From contig JAQOOI010000077.1 of the NCBI GenBank assembly GCA_028554645.1, forward strand, positions 91,309 to 155,308: DNA of 64,000 nt, in the 5' to 3' direction. Of the stretch, positions 1 to 10,748 are shown piece by piece. The first letter of the stretch is position 1; each line of letters starts with the position of its first letter. The DNA is from Omphalotus guepiniiformis. Taxonomy: Eukaryota > Basidiomycota > Agaricomycetes > Agaricales > Omphalotaceae. A program made the position numbers and the translations under genes. The notes beneath the pieces were generated by a model. It did not search any database. It was not told the origin of the DNA and saw only the letters and a list, made by a program, of their open reading frames with translations.

Positions 1-1152
1 CGCATAAGCGGAGGTAGGTGACTGAGCGAGTGATAATTTACCCTGCCCGAATAAGCGAGTAGCATTGGCAAGAGAGTTAGTTTTAATAGAAAAAAGTTTA
101 TTAAAATTAAAAATTTTATTAATTTGTATCATTCTATATGTAAATCTAATATAAGGTTGAGGTTTTAATAAACGTTTAGGTACAAAAAGATTAATATTAT
201 TTAATAAGGAATGAAATTTTAACACAGGTATAAATTTTTCAATCTTATATAAAATATTAGATAAACGGAATTTTAAATTATAATATAAATTATTTCTTAT
301 AAATAGTATAAAATCTGATTTATTTCCTTTAAATGAATTTAAATTTAAATTATATTTTTTAATAGATGTTGTTAATTTTATTAATTTTTCATTTAATTTA
401 ATAATTTTATAAATTAATTTTTTTTGAGGGTTTAATAAATTAAAATTTTTATTTTTTTTTTGGTCACTAATTTTTTTTAATACTAAAGGACTGCTAAAAA
501 ATGGTAAAATTCTTTTATCTATATTAAAATTAAGCAAAGGATCCTTAACAGTAGTATTAGAAGACACTCTCGCTTGCTCTCTATCTCGCCCTGCGACAGC
601 TAAGGCTTGGTGTTGTTGGTGGGGCAAGTCACTATAGTAACGAGGCGCGTTTTGTTTAGAAACGTTATACTTTACTTTATTTAATAGTAGTGGAATTAAC
701 TGGGTTAAATCATTAACTTTTTTTTTTTTTCCTTTTTTAGATGAAGGGATAGCTTCTTTATTATTTTTTAAATTAGCAACAGTTGTAGCATTTAAAGCAA
801 GAGAGTGGTTAGATTGATGCGAAGAAACTATAAATAGAGAAGGTAAATATTTGTTTCTTTGATTTAAAACTTTATCTCTGTTTTTAAATAAATTTTGTTC
901 TTGAAAAGCATTAATAGAACGAATAGCTGGAGATGATATTAATTTTGTAGAACCTGTAGCACCCTGTAATCCTAAAGAAAAAGAGTCAGCAGATAACTTA
1001 TTTAAAAATAAACGAAGAATTTTATTATGTTGAGTATTAATATTAAAATTAGAAAGGCGTATATCTTTTTCTAATAAAGGTGATTTAAACGATTTAAGAG
1101 TGGGTGCGTGTATAGAAACTTGATTTTTTATAATTTTATTGTTATATTTCAT
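1..1152 (-). CDS. rps3: Probable ribosomal protein S3 (N-terminal part, runs off window)
   Basis: An open frame starts at ATG 1152 and runs without a stop to the window edge (384 codons). The product is very basic and rich in Lys, Asn and Leu, with no membrane segments. It begins MKYNNKIIKNQVSIHAPTLK and has blocks such as LLEKDIRLSNFNINTQHNK. Basicity, composition, length and position as a free-standing ORF fit the mitochondrial small-subunit protein S3 (VAR1-like) of basidiomycetes, which would act in the mitoribosome. About 20-25 codons near 565-640 come from a GC-rich repeat inserted in frame. The conserved C-terminal S3 domain lies outside the window, so the family call is inference. The alternative is an unknown basic ORF. 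Confidence 0.5.
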   Translation of the reverse strand, partial: MKYNNKIIKNQVSIHAPTLKSFKSPLLEKDIRLSNFNINTQHNKILRLFLNKLSADSFSLGLQGATGSTKLISSPAIRSINAFQEQNLFKNRDKVLNQRNKYLPSLFIVSSHQSNHSLALNATTVANLKNNKEAIPSSKKGKKKKVNDLTQLIPLLLNKVKYNVSKQNAPRYYSDLPHQQHQALAVAGRDREQARVSSNTTVKDPLLNFNIDKRILPFFSSPLVLKKISDQKKNKNFNLLNPQKKLIYKIIKLNEKLIKLTTSIKKYNLNLNSFKGNKSDFILFIRNNLYYNLKFRLSNILYKIEKFIPVLKFHSLLNNINLFVPKRLLKPQPYIRFTYRMIQINKIFNFNKLFSIKTNSLANATRLFGQGKLSLAQSPTSAYA

Positions 1153-1272
1153 TATTTTTAGTATTAAATTTAATATTATGGGATAAAATAAAAGCGATAT
1201 AAATATTATATAAAAATATGCTTTTTTTCATTTAATTAAAATTATAACTCCTATTCTTGCTTGCCCCCTCCC

Positions 1273-1376
1273 TGCGAAGCTGCGAAGCTGCGAAGCTGCG
1301 AAGCTGCGAAGCTGCGAAGCTGCGAAGCTGCGAAGCTGCGAAGCTGCGAAGCTGCGAAGCTGCGAAGCTGCGAAGC
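1273..1376. repeat. Tandem repeat, 13 copies of an 8-mer
   Basis: Thirteen perfect copies of TGCGAAGC lie head to tail and lead into a larger GC-rich cluster (1378-1530) with GCTTTAGC/GCTAAAGC palindromes. The perfect copies suggest recent expansion by slippage. Confidence 0.95.
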
Positions 1377-1736
1377 TGCTCCTCGCTTTAAGCGGCAGCT
1401 AAAGCAGGAACAAACTCTGCTTTAGCTGCGGGACGCGTAAGCGAGGGAAGGCAACTCACCCTTCCCCAAAGGGGAGGAGCTTGGTGTTTGCTCACCCCCT
1501 CGCTTGCTAAGGCAAGGCGTTAATAAGATAGAATTAATTAAAATGAAATTAACCTCCAATTATAATTATTATAAAAAATAATGGAGTAGCTAAAATTTAG
1601 AATATTCTTAAAAAAGATAAGTATAATTTATAAATAATATATTTAAATAAAAAATACTTTTAGCTTCTCTTTTAATTAATATATACTTTATATTTAAAGA
1701 TCTTTTTTTTAATTAAATTTATAAATTTTTAAAGAA

Positions 1737-1815
1737 AAAAAAAAATATAGGGGTAAAATAATAAAGATTAAAACATAGTAAATTTTATTGCGTAAATTTA
1801 TAAATAAAAAAAATA
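1737..1815 (-). repeat. Duplicated fragment of the nad5 3' end
   Basis: About 79 bp nearly identical to 4771-4852, which covers the last codons, stop and trailer of nad5. The copy lacks one T of the TATTTGCG stretch and has other small differences. It is outside any gene and cannot encode NAD5. Confidence 0.9.
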
Positions 1816-2535
1816 TTAAAGATTAAAAAAATTGTAAGTTAATACATTAGCTATTGCTTATGCAAGAAACAGATTAAAAATTTTTAATTAGTAACGTTTT
1901 GAATTGGTATTATAAAAATTTAATTCCAATTGCAGTCGCTCCCTCGCTATCCCTGCTTTAGCTCCCACTATCCTTAGCCATAGGCTAGCTGTGTCGCTGC
2001 AGCTTTAGCAGGCATAAGCGAGAGTTTAATGGTAACTAATGTGAATTTGAGCAAGAGTTGCTTCCAATGGTAGCAAGGGCGAAAAAAAAATAGAATAAAG
2101 GTATAAAAGTTAAAAAATAGACAAGTAAACATATTAATGCTTCTCGCTTTTGCGGTTATAACATAAACTAAAGTACTTTTAAATTATTTTACAAAATTTT
2201 AAGTTTTGGATATTTTTGTTTCATTCGAATAAGCGACACAACCACTTTCTTGTTAAGGCTATATCACAATCGCAAAGGCGAGTGAGTGGATGCTTGAAAT
2301 AAAATATAAGCAATCATGATACCTAAAACATTAATAAAACAAGCACGGTCACTTTCACTCACTTTCCTTCGGCCTTAGGTCCTTTGGTTTAAAGAAAGAA
2401 GTTTTTGGTTCGAAGAAAGAAGCATAATGAGTCCGTGCATATAGCATAGCAGGGTCGCTCGCTAATCACTAATGTGATGGCTGCAAAAGCAGCCAGAGAT
2501 AAACTTATTAAATTTAATAAAAACACCAACGCATC

Positions 2536-2617
2536 CCCTCCCCTTCCCTTCCCCTCCCCTTCCCCTCCCCTTCCCCTCCCCCTCCCCTTTGGGGAAGGGG
2601 GAGGGGAAGGGGAGGGA
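2536..2617. repeat. GC-rich palindrome (C-run arm / G-run arm)
   Basis: Alternating CCCCTCCCCTT blocks are followed by CTTTGGGGAAGG and the matching GGGGAGGGG arm, so either strand can form a long hairpin. The G-runs could also form quadruplexes. Similar elements lie at 32456-32504, 42899-42987, 44874-44932 and 53476-53540. Confidence 0.9.
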
Positions 2618-2672
2618 AGCTCACTTTCACCTTTGGTGAGTGAAGCGAGAATATTGTGTTTATTCTTATTCA

Positions 2673-2721
2673 TTTTTAATTTTTAATTTTTAATTTTTAA
2701 TTTTTAATTTTTAATTTTTAA
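2673..2721. repeat. AT-rich heptamer array
   Basis: Seven perfect copies of TTTTTAA end directly at the stop codon (2722-2724) of the next minus-strand ORF. Confidence 0.9.
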
Positions 2722-4269
2722 TTAAATTCATATCATTACATACAGAAATAATAAAAAGATGATAAATAAAATAATTAAATGAAATAAAAGATTTTTAATA
2801 TAAAAATTTTTATGTTCCTCTTTCAAATTAGATTGAGATTGGTCCCATAAATCTTTATAAAAATTTTTTATCAATCATTCAATAAATTTTGGAAATATTA
2901 TCTTTGATACATTTTTTAAATAAATAGTATAAATAAATAATTCAATACTATAATTTATACATAATATTAAAACTCATAGAAAAGATAAAGTAATACATAT
3001 TTCTATCCCATTTATTTTTATTATATTATAGAATCAAGGAAAGTTAGTTGATATTATTTTACTAATCAAAAGAATAAATACAGGAATTAAATAAATTAAT
3101 CATTTTTTGATTAACCTTCCACCTTTCGCATAGCGGGTGCTTGAAATAAAACTAAATAAAAAAAACTGTTTTCCTCCTTTATCTACATTTCATATAGACT
3201 CTATAATACTATTAACTAATTTGGCATTTCTGTCTTTATTTACTTGAGACACAGCTAAATAGCTAAAAAATAACAAAGGTATACCAATTTTATTAAATTT
3301 GTGAGCTAATCTCTTTCGTTGTATTATCATCAGTTCATTCTCAGTTATATTTTTAGGAGAGTATGAAGTATCCAATACAAATTTGTTATAACTATTTAAT
3401 AAGGCTCTATAAACTAAAAAGGGACTTACTAATTGAAAAGCTGCTAATGCCATATCTGCTTGATCAATTTTTTTTAATGCAGATAAACTAGTTTCTTGTA
3501 AATTTTGTAATTCAGAATTTAATAATTTAAGTTTCTCCTGTTCTGCTTCAACATTTTGTATTTTTGATTCTAAATTATTTTTAGTTTCTTCTAACTCTAT
3601 ACTTAGTTCTTCTACTGATTTTCCATTTAATTTATTATCCTCTCGCTGCGCGACTAGTGATAAAGATAATAAAGTTGATATTGGATAATTATATAATAAA
3701 ACTAAAACACCACGATAAAAACCATTTTCTTTTAATATTTGTTCTCGCTGCGCGAAAGGTATATTTTCATTTGTAATAACACTTTTTAAAATTTTTGGTA
3801 ATAAACCGAAAAAAGGATCATCTTTATCTACATTTTCAAAAGGATCATAATTTGGATCATAATCAGAAGAACTGTCGCTTGTTACATACCCCATAAGGGG
3901 AAAGGAATTTAATTCACTTAAGGGTTCAGCTAGAGATTGTGTTGGTTGCTGCCCTTTAGGTAGCGAAAGATTGTCGCTCTCCGCAGGAGAAGTGGGTTGC
4001 AAAGCAAGAGGAACATTTGTTGGAATTGGAAGAGAATCTGCACCCTTGTCTAAGCTAGAGGGGTAATTGTTAGGAACATTTATTTCTTGTAAAAGATCAA
4101 TTGCACCCTGTTTATTTTTTTTAGGGTCAGAACAAAGATGCACTGAAGTATGAAATTGTTTATGCATTACTGTACTTATAGTACTCAATGCTTTAATAGT
4201 AAAAACGGTATTAATTCTAGTTAATTTTAACATCATATAAATAAATAAATTTTTTAGCAATTTTGGCAT
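2722..4269 (-). CDS. Unknown membrane protein, FHTS-motif family member 1 (515 aa)
   Basis: Read in code 4 the frame runs from ATG 4269 to TAA at 2722-2724; TGA codons at 3190, 3100 and later positions read as Trp. I do not recognise the protein. Visible parts: a basic N-terminus with KQFHTSVHL near residue 38; an acidic, Pro/Ser-rich stretch; a hydrophobic segment; a Glu/Lys/Leu coiled coil around residues 215-265; a conserved block with LVYRALLNSYNKFV; two hydrophobic spans; and a C-terminus with a Trp-Ile-Lys amphipathic stretch before a final membrane helix. The same order of parts occurs in the ORFs at 8670-10583 and 10749-12168. It lies downstream of nad5 on the same strand and shares a leader with nad4L. 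A basic, helical, membrane-anchored mitochondrial protein of unknown role. Confidence 0.75.
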
Positions 4270-4328
4270 TCGAAAAATGAATTTTTTTGTTTTTATTAAA
4301 AACCAAATAAATTATAAAAAAAAATTAA
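4270..4328 (-). repeat. Shared 5' leader block, copy A
   Basis: This block directly upstream of the ORF at 2722-4269 matches the leaders of nad4L (7111-7172) and of the chimeric ORF (10624-10687): GAAAAATGAATTTTTTTG, then an A/T run, then AAATAAATTATAAAA. It may carry a promoter or processing signal, or may simply have been copied along with neighbouring DNA. Confidence 0.75.
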
Positions 4329-4819
4329 CTTAGCAATAATTCGTTTTAATGAATTAAACTCTTTCATTAAAAATAAACTTTATATAAAATAGAGAAGTTG
4401 GACTTATTTTACAAGTTTAAAATTACAAAACCTTATAAGAATTTAATTATATATTGTTTATTAAGTATAAATAATTGAAAGCTATTTATAAAAAATTTTT
4501 ATATACTACTACTAGCTTATGCGTCTAAGAAATAGACATTTAATTAAAATAGAGGTAAATAAATTAATTAAGATAAAATTTGTTAAATTAAATGATAATA
4601 GGCTAAAATAAAATATATTTATTTTTAATTTATAGTTGCTAAGGCTCTCTCTCGCTCCCCTTTCTCCCCCCCCCTCGCTCGCGCAGCGAGAGCGAGCTAA
4701 AGCAGGGAGGAGGTATAGTAGAAGTAGAAGTAGACGTAGACGTAGACGTAGACGTAGACTAGCGAGAGGTAAAAAAAAATATAGGGGGTAAAATAATAAA
4801 GATTAAAACATAGTAAATT
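4329..4819. other. Spacer between nad5 and downstream ORF
   Basis: AT-rich with no gene seen. A GC cluster at about 4640-4715 is followed by a GTAGAM hexamer array (about 4718-4758, mostly GTAGAC). The trailer 4771-4819 is the source of the copy at 1737-1815. Confidence 0.7.
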
Positions 4820-6799
4820 TTATTTGCGTAAATTTATAAATAAAGAAAACATTAATATTATTATTATACGTGTAAATTCATTTATAGTTTCATCAAATAT
4901 TAAAGTACTAAATAATACAAATAGGAAAAATAAAAATCCTATTGTAATATAAAGAGCATATGTAGTAATAACACCTGAATCTAATTTAGAAATATCTTTA
5001 GCAAATTTAACTATAGAATTACTTAAACCATAAGGTCCTACTAATTCGATAACTCCTCTATCTATTTGTTTTGAAACAGAATAACCTAATTTAAATCCAT
5101 TAGAAATAATATAATTATTATAAATTATATCAAAATAATATTTATTATTGAATAAATTATATAATTTTTTTCCTAATGAAGTTTCAGTTAAATTTACTAA
5201 AATCTCAGGAGTTTTAAGATAAAATATTAAAGCAGATGTTGCACCAATTAAACTTAGTATTGAGGGTAATAATTTTATCCAAATGCTTAAAGAATATTCT
5301 GCTTCAACTAAAGTAATATTATTAGGATGAATAAATAAAGAATTACCAAAGAAGTCAGAACCTATTCCTACAAACATATCAGAAAATAAATATCCAAAAA
5401 AAATACTAAATAATGATAACACTATTAATGGAATAATTGCTGCTGAGTTTGATTCATGACTATTTAAATAAGATTGTTTATTTCCATTAGGATTAATAAG
5501 GAAAACTAAACTAATTAATCTAAAACTATAAAATGCAGTTAAACCTGCTGTAATTGAACCTAATATAAAAGCATACATTTGACTAAAACTATAATTACCA
5601 TAAGCTAATTCAATAATTAAATCTTTACTATAGAATCCTGTCAGAAACGGAGTCGCTAATAAAGATAAAGTACCTACTAACATTACTGAATAGGTAAGAG
5701 GTAAAAATTTAATTAAACCACCCATTTTTCTTACATCTTGTTGATCAGAAAATGAGTGCATTACAGCTCCACCTGCTAAAAATAATAAAGCTTTAAAAAA
5801 TGAGTGATTTACTGTATGAAATAAAGCTACATTATATTGTGAAAGACCGACAGCCATTACCATATAACCTAATTGTGATATTGTACTCATAGCTATAATT
5901 CTTTTTAAATCATTAGCTACTAAACCACAAGTGGCTGCAAAGAATGCAGTAGAAGCACCTACTATTGTTATTACTAATAAAGCTGTTGGGCTATACTCTA
6001 ATATAGGTGAACATCTTAATAGTAAATAGATACCCGCTGTAACTAGAGTAGCAGCATGCAGTAAAGCAGAAACTGGAGTAGGAGCCTCCATGCTACCAGG
6101 CAACCAACTATGTAAAGGTATTTGAGCTGATTTAGCTGAAGCACCACCAAATAAAAGTAAAGCAATTATAGAAATAGCTGTTTCGTTCATATAAGGTACT
6201 AATGAAAATACAGAAGAATAATTTAAAGATCCAAATAAAGCAAATATTGCCATAAATCCTATACTTAATAACATATCACCTTGTCTGTTGACAGTAAATG
6301 CAAGTATAGCAGCTTTATTAGCTTGTATTCTTGTAAAATAAAAATTAATAAGCAGATAAGAAACTACTCCTATCATTTCCCATCCTACAAACGTCACAAA
6401 AAAGTTAGCTCCAGTTATTAAAACTAACATTCCAAATGTAAAGGCTGAAAGATAAGAAAAAAATCTTTGATTGTGAGGATCAGAAGGTAAATAATAGATA
6501 CTATATATATGAATTAAAGTAGAACAATATAAAACAGCTAAAGCTAAACTAATTGTTAATTGATCAAAAATAAATTCTCAAGCTATATATAATAATTCAG
6601 AATCTATTCATGTTCCTAATTTAATATAAACAGGAGAACCACATAAACATACCTCATAAAAGGCAATTGTAATAAATAAAGATGAAAATCCTAAACATAC
6701 ACAAGATATAATTTGTGAACCTGTTACACCTAGTTTTCTACCTAGGAAACCTGCTGAAATTGAACCTAATAATGGTGATAATAAAATTAATAAATACAT
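4820..6799 (-). CDS. nad5: NADH dehydrogenase subunit 5
   Basis: 659 aa read from ATG 6799 to TAA at 4820-4822; TGA codons (for example after VYIKLGT) encode Trp. It shows the proton-translocating core of complex I: the WEMIGVVSYLL signature, HSWLPGSMEAPTPVSALLHA and HAATLVTAGIYLL around the middle, and multiple transmembrane helices throughout. NAD5 is an inner-membrane antiporter-like subunit that carries the long lateral helix. It is intronless and of usual fungal length. Its start lies 3 nt after the nad4L stop, the conserved fungal nad4L-nad5 pair, so co-transcription is expected. Fragments of this gene are scattered at 1737-1815 and 7203-7247. Confidence 0.98.
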
Positions 6800-6802
6800 T
6801 TT

Positions 6803-7069
6803 TTAGTTTCTTATTGAAATTGTTCCTCTTAATCTATAAAATGCAACAAGAATACTTAAACCAATAACTGATTCTGCTCCAGCAACAGATATAATATAAA
6901 TACTGAAAGTTTGTCCAGCATTATCATCAAATCCAAAGGAACTTATTAAAACTAGCAGAGTAACAGCTAATAGCATTATTTCGATGGCAATGATCATAAG
7001 GATAATATTTTTTCTATTTAATATGAATCCTAATATACCTATTAAAAATAAAATTATTGATAAATTCAT
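6803..7069 (-). CDS. nad4L: NADH dehydrogenase subunit 4L
   Basis: 88 aa with three transmembrane helices. The conserved acidic pair lies in IIAIEIMLLAVTLLVLIS, and the C-terminus AGAESVIGLSILVAFYRLRG is typical. This is a small complex I membrane subunit next to NAD5 in the proton path. TAA at 6803-6805 is separated from the nad5 ATG by three bases, whereas many fungi overlap the two genes by one base. The first codons and leader are copied at 10499-10687. Confidence 0.98.
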   Translation of the reverse strand: MNLSIILFLIGILGFILNRKNIILMIIAIEIMLLAVTLLVLISSFGFDDNAGQTFSIYIISVAGAESVIGLSILVAFYRLRGTISIRN

Positions 7070-7110
7070 TAGTTTAAATTTTTTTGTTGAATATACTACG
7101 CAGTTTCTTG

Positions 7111-7172
7111 AAAAATGAATTTTTTTGTTTTATTTTTTTAAAAACAAATAAATTATAAAAAAAAAATTAATT
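7111..7172 (-). repeat. Shared 5' leader block, copy B (nad4L leader)
   Basis: Located upstream of the nad4L start. The longer segment 6984-7172 is repeated almost exactly at 10499-10687, and its leader part recurs at 4270-4328. Confidence 0.85.
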
Positions 7173-7202
7173 ATTAAATTAAAAAAAAGTTAATCGCGAC
7201 CT

Positions 7203-7247
7203 CACCTGCTAAAAATAATAAAGCTTTAAAAAATGAGTGATTTACTG
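7203..7247 (-). repeat. 45-bp internal nad5 fragment
   Basis: Identical to nad5 positions 5770-5814 (coding strand, around the conserved HSFFKALLFLAGGA region). It is isolated in the spacer, with unrelated sequence on both sides. Confidence 0.95.
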
Positions 7248-8669
7248 GTGCTGAGTGTATGTGGGTTTAATCTACTTTACTCCTATAAAATAGGTATAAG
7301 TAAATTTTAACTGAAAAGCAAGCTAGCAAATAAGCAAATAATCCAGGCAAACACCTAATAAATTTAATATTATTTAACAATAATAAATATATTTTTATAA
7401 GTAAAATGTTAATAAAAATTAATAAAAAATTATTACAATTATTTGTTAAAATTATTTTTTTTAAAATTAGATTACTCTCGCCCTCACTCACTCGCTTATG
7501 AACGAGTAGCGCTGCGAGAAAGTGATAGTGAGCGACCGCTCACCCTCGCTCCCTCGCTCTCGCTGCTGCTTTAGCAAGAGCGACAGCTAAAGCAGGGTCG
7601 CGTATTGCCTAAGCAAGAGGGAGCGGCTCACTCGATTTCCCGCCCCTGCCTGCTTTAGCAGGCAAAGGTGGTGCTAAAGCAGGGAGCGTTTGTGAGTGAG
7701 AGTAGAGCGATGGTTATGGTTATAAAGCTACAATATTAAAGTAATTATAATAATTATTAATATTAATATAGACTACGAATAAGCACTACCTTCCACCACA
7801 CTCGCTCTTACTCACCTTTTACCGACCACCGACCACCTTTGGTAAAGGGTTTATGTGATTGGTGATTGGTGAATGGTGATAGGTTATTGGTGGGAGGGCT
7901 ACAGTACCAGCCTAAAGAAAATTTATTAACTCTTTATCTCTACCTATTGCTTTGGCAGCTTATCGACTAAGTGAGCAAGAATAAATAAGTAAAAGATCAA
8001 ATTTTTCTTTTTAATAGAGGAGTTACGTAGCGGGGGAAATTACTCTAAATAATAATTTCATAATAAATAATAGGTATTAACAAATGAAATTGTTCATAAG
8101 TGCTGATGAAAAAAAAATATATTAACATAGTTGATAGTATTAGTTAAAAATCTTTGTAAAAAGAGGAATTATTTAAAAAGTAAGAGTTCGAGCGTAGGAG
8201 CTGTAAATAAACTTTAATAAAAAAGAGTTATCACCTCACGTTCCCTCCCCTTTCACTTTGTCCCGCAGCTAAAGCAGTACCTTGCTCCGCAAACGGGGGG
8301 GGGGAGGGGGTCGCTTGCCTAAGCAAGCGAGGGTGCGACACCGAAAGGAGAAATAGATAAAACAGACCTATAAGATTTATAAAATAAAAAGTAATATATA
8401 GATATTAACCTGTAAAGACTTTCTCTCTCGCTCGCCTCCTTACCTAGCTTTCCTTGCTAAAGCAAAGGAGCGAACGGGAGGGAGCAACACGACCACTAAT
8501 GTGTATGTGAGCGGCTCACTCACTTATGCACGCTATCACCTAAAGTGAGGGGGGGGCCGCGTAGCGAGGCTAAGGCAATATCACCCTTTTGCTTTAAATG
8601 CTAGCAACTAAAGTGAAAGTGAGCGAAGGCGACTAAGTGAATAATTGAAAAAATTTTATTACTCATGCC
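7248..8669. other. Spacer rich in GC palindromes
   Basis: No gene seen. GC-rich clusters at about 7485-7705, 7790-7900, 8230-8350 and 8420-8660 carry the recurring words TGCTTTAGCA, GCCTAAGCAAG and TCGCTTGCCTAAGCAAGCGA. AT-rich filler lies between them. Confidence 0.7.
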
Positions 8670-10583
8670 TTAGCAACTGAGCGAGACAAAAATTAAACAA
8701 ATAAAATACAATATTAATATAATAACATAAAAAACTAATTCGGCTTTACATCTATCTTTGTAATAACTTAAAAGTTTTTTATTTTTAACCACTTTTATTA
8801 AATAATTAATATATCTATTTAATATACCAGGTAATAATTTTTTCGCCGTCCACCCCGCCCCTCAGCTAAAGCAGGCAAAGCGAGGGGAAAGGGGAAAGGA
8901 GGCGCTTGATATTTCACCTTTTCTTTCTATTATATCTAATAAATATAGTGTAATAGCATTTATAATTATAGGAATCAATATAATAAATAATATAATTTTT
9001 TTAAAATAATAATATATATCAATTTTCAAATCTTTTATATTATATATCAAACTTATTTCTATCTCGCTGGTCGCGCAGCGACAGCTAAAGCAGGCGCCAA
9101 ACATAAAGAACATTAATATTAAAATTAGTATTATAAAACCTTTAACTCATATATTTACTTTTTTAAGTAAAAAGAATCAACCAAAATTATTTTCGCTCAG
9201 GCCTCCTGTTAATTTACTATCACTTTTACACTGCTGCTTTAGCAAGAGCAGCTCGATATTTTTTTTTGGTAAACTTTGTTTTACTTCAAAAAGCCCACTT
9301 CTCGGTCTAATCTGTCGCTGCTCGCGCAGCGAAATAAAAGAAAATATTAGTGCAGGTGCTATTAGACCAGCAAATCAAAATCTACTAAAAGTTCTAGTCA
9401 TTTTAAGAGTTTTTAATTCTTCAGGCGACACATTTGTAGGAAAAGGACGAATAGCTACATATTTATTATAAGACTTTAATAATAAACCATAACTAACCAA
9501 AGAAAAACCCATTTCCATATAATTAGGTTTTATATTTATATTTAATTTATCTTTAAATTCAATAGAATTGTTATATATTTCTAACAATGTAATATTACCT
9601 ATTTTTTCTAAAGGTGTTAGTTCTTTTAATATTTCATCACCAACTTTTTTTTTAAGACTATATGAACTATCTTTTGATAATACTTTATCTACTATATTAC
9701 TTAATTTTAACTTTTCAATAAAATCTTGGCTATATCCTTTCCCCTCGCTCGCGCAGCGACAGCTAAAGCAGGAATGGAGAGAAGCACACTGATCTAAAAC
9801 TTTCAGAACTTCTTTAACCACTCGCTGCTGCTTTAGCAAGAGCATAGAGGCATACACACTTTCATCCTTAACTTTATCTTTAACTAAACCTTTATCTTTA
9901 GCATAATTAGGAAATGCTTCCTCATAACTTGAAACATTATTTTTCCCATTATTAAAATAATCTATAACTTCTTTATATTCTTCAGATACATTAATATTAT
10001 TATTTGAAATTTCTTCTTTTAATTTTAATAAACTTTCTTTTATTTCATTACCCTTTTCTGTAGTAAAACTTATATCTTTAAAACTACTAGAAGCTTTTTC
10101 AAAACTACTAGAAGCTTTTAAATTTTTAATTCTTCTTTTTAAATCCTTATCACTTAACAAACATACACTTGAATGAAATCCCCTTAATTTATTATTATTA
10201 AAATTGCAAGACTTTATCGCCCCCCCAGCTTTAGCAGCCCCTCGCTCCGCGCTTGGGTTGCGGAGATAGGGAGCAACTGCAACACCCCTTTTTATCACTC
10301 TTGCCTGCGGTGCCTTAGCACTAAGTGAGGCGTTGGAGTGAATATTTAATTTAATATTTATAATTTTTAGATTTATCTTTGTTTTTTTTTTTAAATCAGG
10401 TTTAGCCTTAAATAAAATTAAATATAACAACTGTGAGTTAGTTTCATCTATAGAAAAACTATTTATTCCCCCAAAAATAAACTGCGATAAATAAATTGTG
10501 GCAATGATCATAAGGATAATATTTTTTCTATTTAATATGAATCCTAATATATCTATTAAAAATAAAATTATTGATAAATTCAT
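8670..10583 (-). CDS. Chimeric unknown membrane ORF, FHSS-motif family member 2 (637 aa)
   Basis: In code 4 the frame runs from ATG 10583 to TAA 8670-8672; TGA at 9375 and 8862 reads as Trp. The first 28 codons are the duplicated start of nad4L (one Gly changed to Asp). The next ~40 codons are a duplicated cox3 3' end read in another frame. Only then does the family part begin, with KLRGFHSSVCLLSDKDLKRR, a Lys/Glu coiled coil, LLLKSYNKYVAIRPFPT, a hydrophobic helix and a C-terminal region with two membrane spans. Several short stretches (near 9065-9095, 9740-9775 and 10220-10335) are GC palindromes read in frame. The native start was probably lost. Function unknown; whether it is expressed is open. 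Confidence 0.65.
10375..10495 (-). repeat. Duplicated cox3 3' end and trailer
   Basis: About 110-120 bp resembling 12185-12300 (last cox3 codons, stop and the following spacer), with roughly 10-15% differences by eye. Inside the chimeric ORF it is read in a different frame from cox3. Confidence 0.85.
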
Positions 10584-10687
10584 TAGTTTAAATTTTTTTG
10601 TTGAATATCTTACGCAGTTTCTTGAAAAATGAATTTTTTTGTTTTATTTTTTTAAAAACAAATAAATTATAAAAAAAAAATTAATTA
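10499..10687 (-). repeat. Duplicated nad4L 5' end and leader
   Basis: About 189 bp almost identical to 6984-7172. It supplies the ATG and leader of the chimeric ORF. The junction with the cox3-derived piece is at about 10496-10498. Confidence 0.9.
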
Positions 10688-10748
10688 ATATTTATTACAA
10701 TCATTTTTTTTTAAATTTTAATAAGATTACAAATGATTATAAATATTG

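Larger units (their letters stand above)
1377..2721. other. Intergenic spacer with GC clusters and a nad5 3'-end copy
   Basis: No convincing gene. It holds GC clusters at 1378-1530 and 1930-2050 (Ala/Leu/Gly-coding palindromes), AT-rich filler, the nad5-derived copy at 1737-1815, a C-rich/G-rich palindrome at 2536-2617 and an AT heptamer array at 2673-2721. Short ORFs here are readings of the palindrome. Confidence 0.7.

Noticed and set aside
1273..1376. Regular short repeats resembling a CRISPR array
   Set aside because: The units are 8 bp with no spacers and the DNA is mitochondrial; it is a simple tandem repeat.
2389..2686. Pro/Gly-rich small ORFs on both strands
   Set aside because: They are six-frame readings of the C-run/G-run palindrome; the same applies to 42865-43107 and 61443-61726.
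9375..9377. Stop codons ending the unknown ORFs (TGA at 9375, 8862, 3190, 11151)
   Set aside because: cox3, cob, nad1 and nad5 prove TGA is Trp here, so these are not stops and the proteins are longer.
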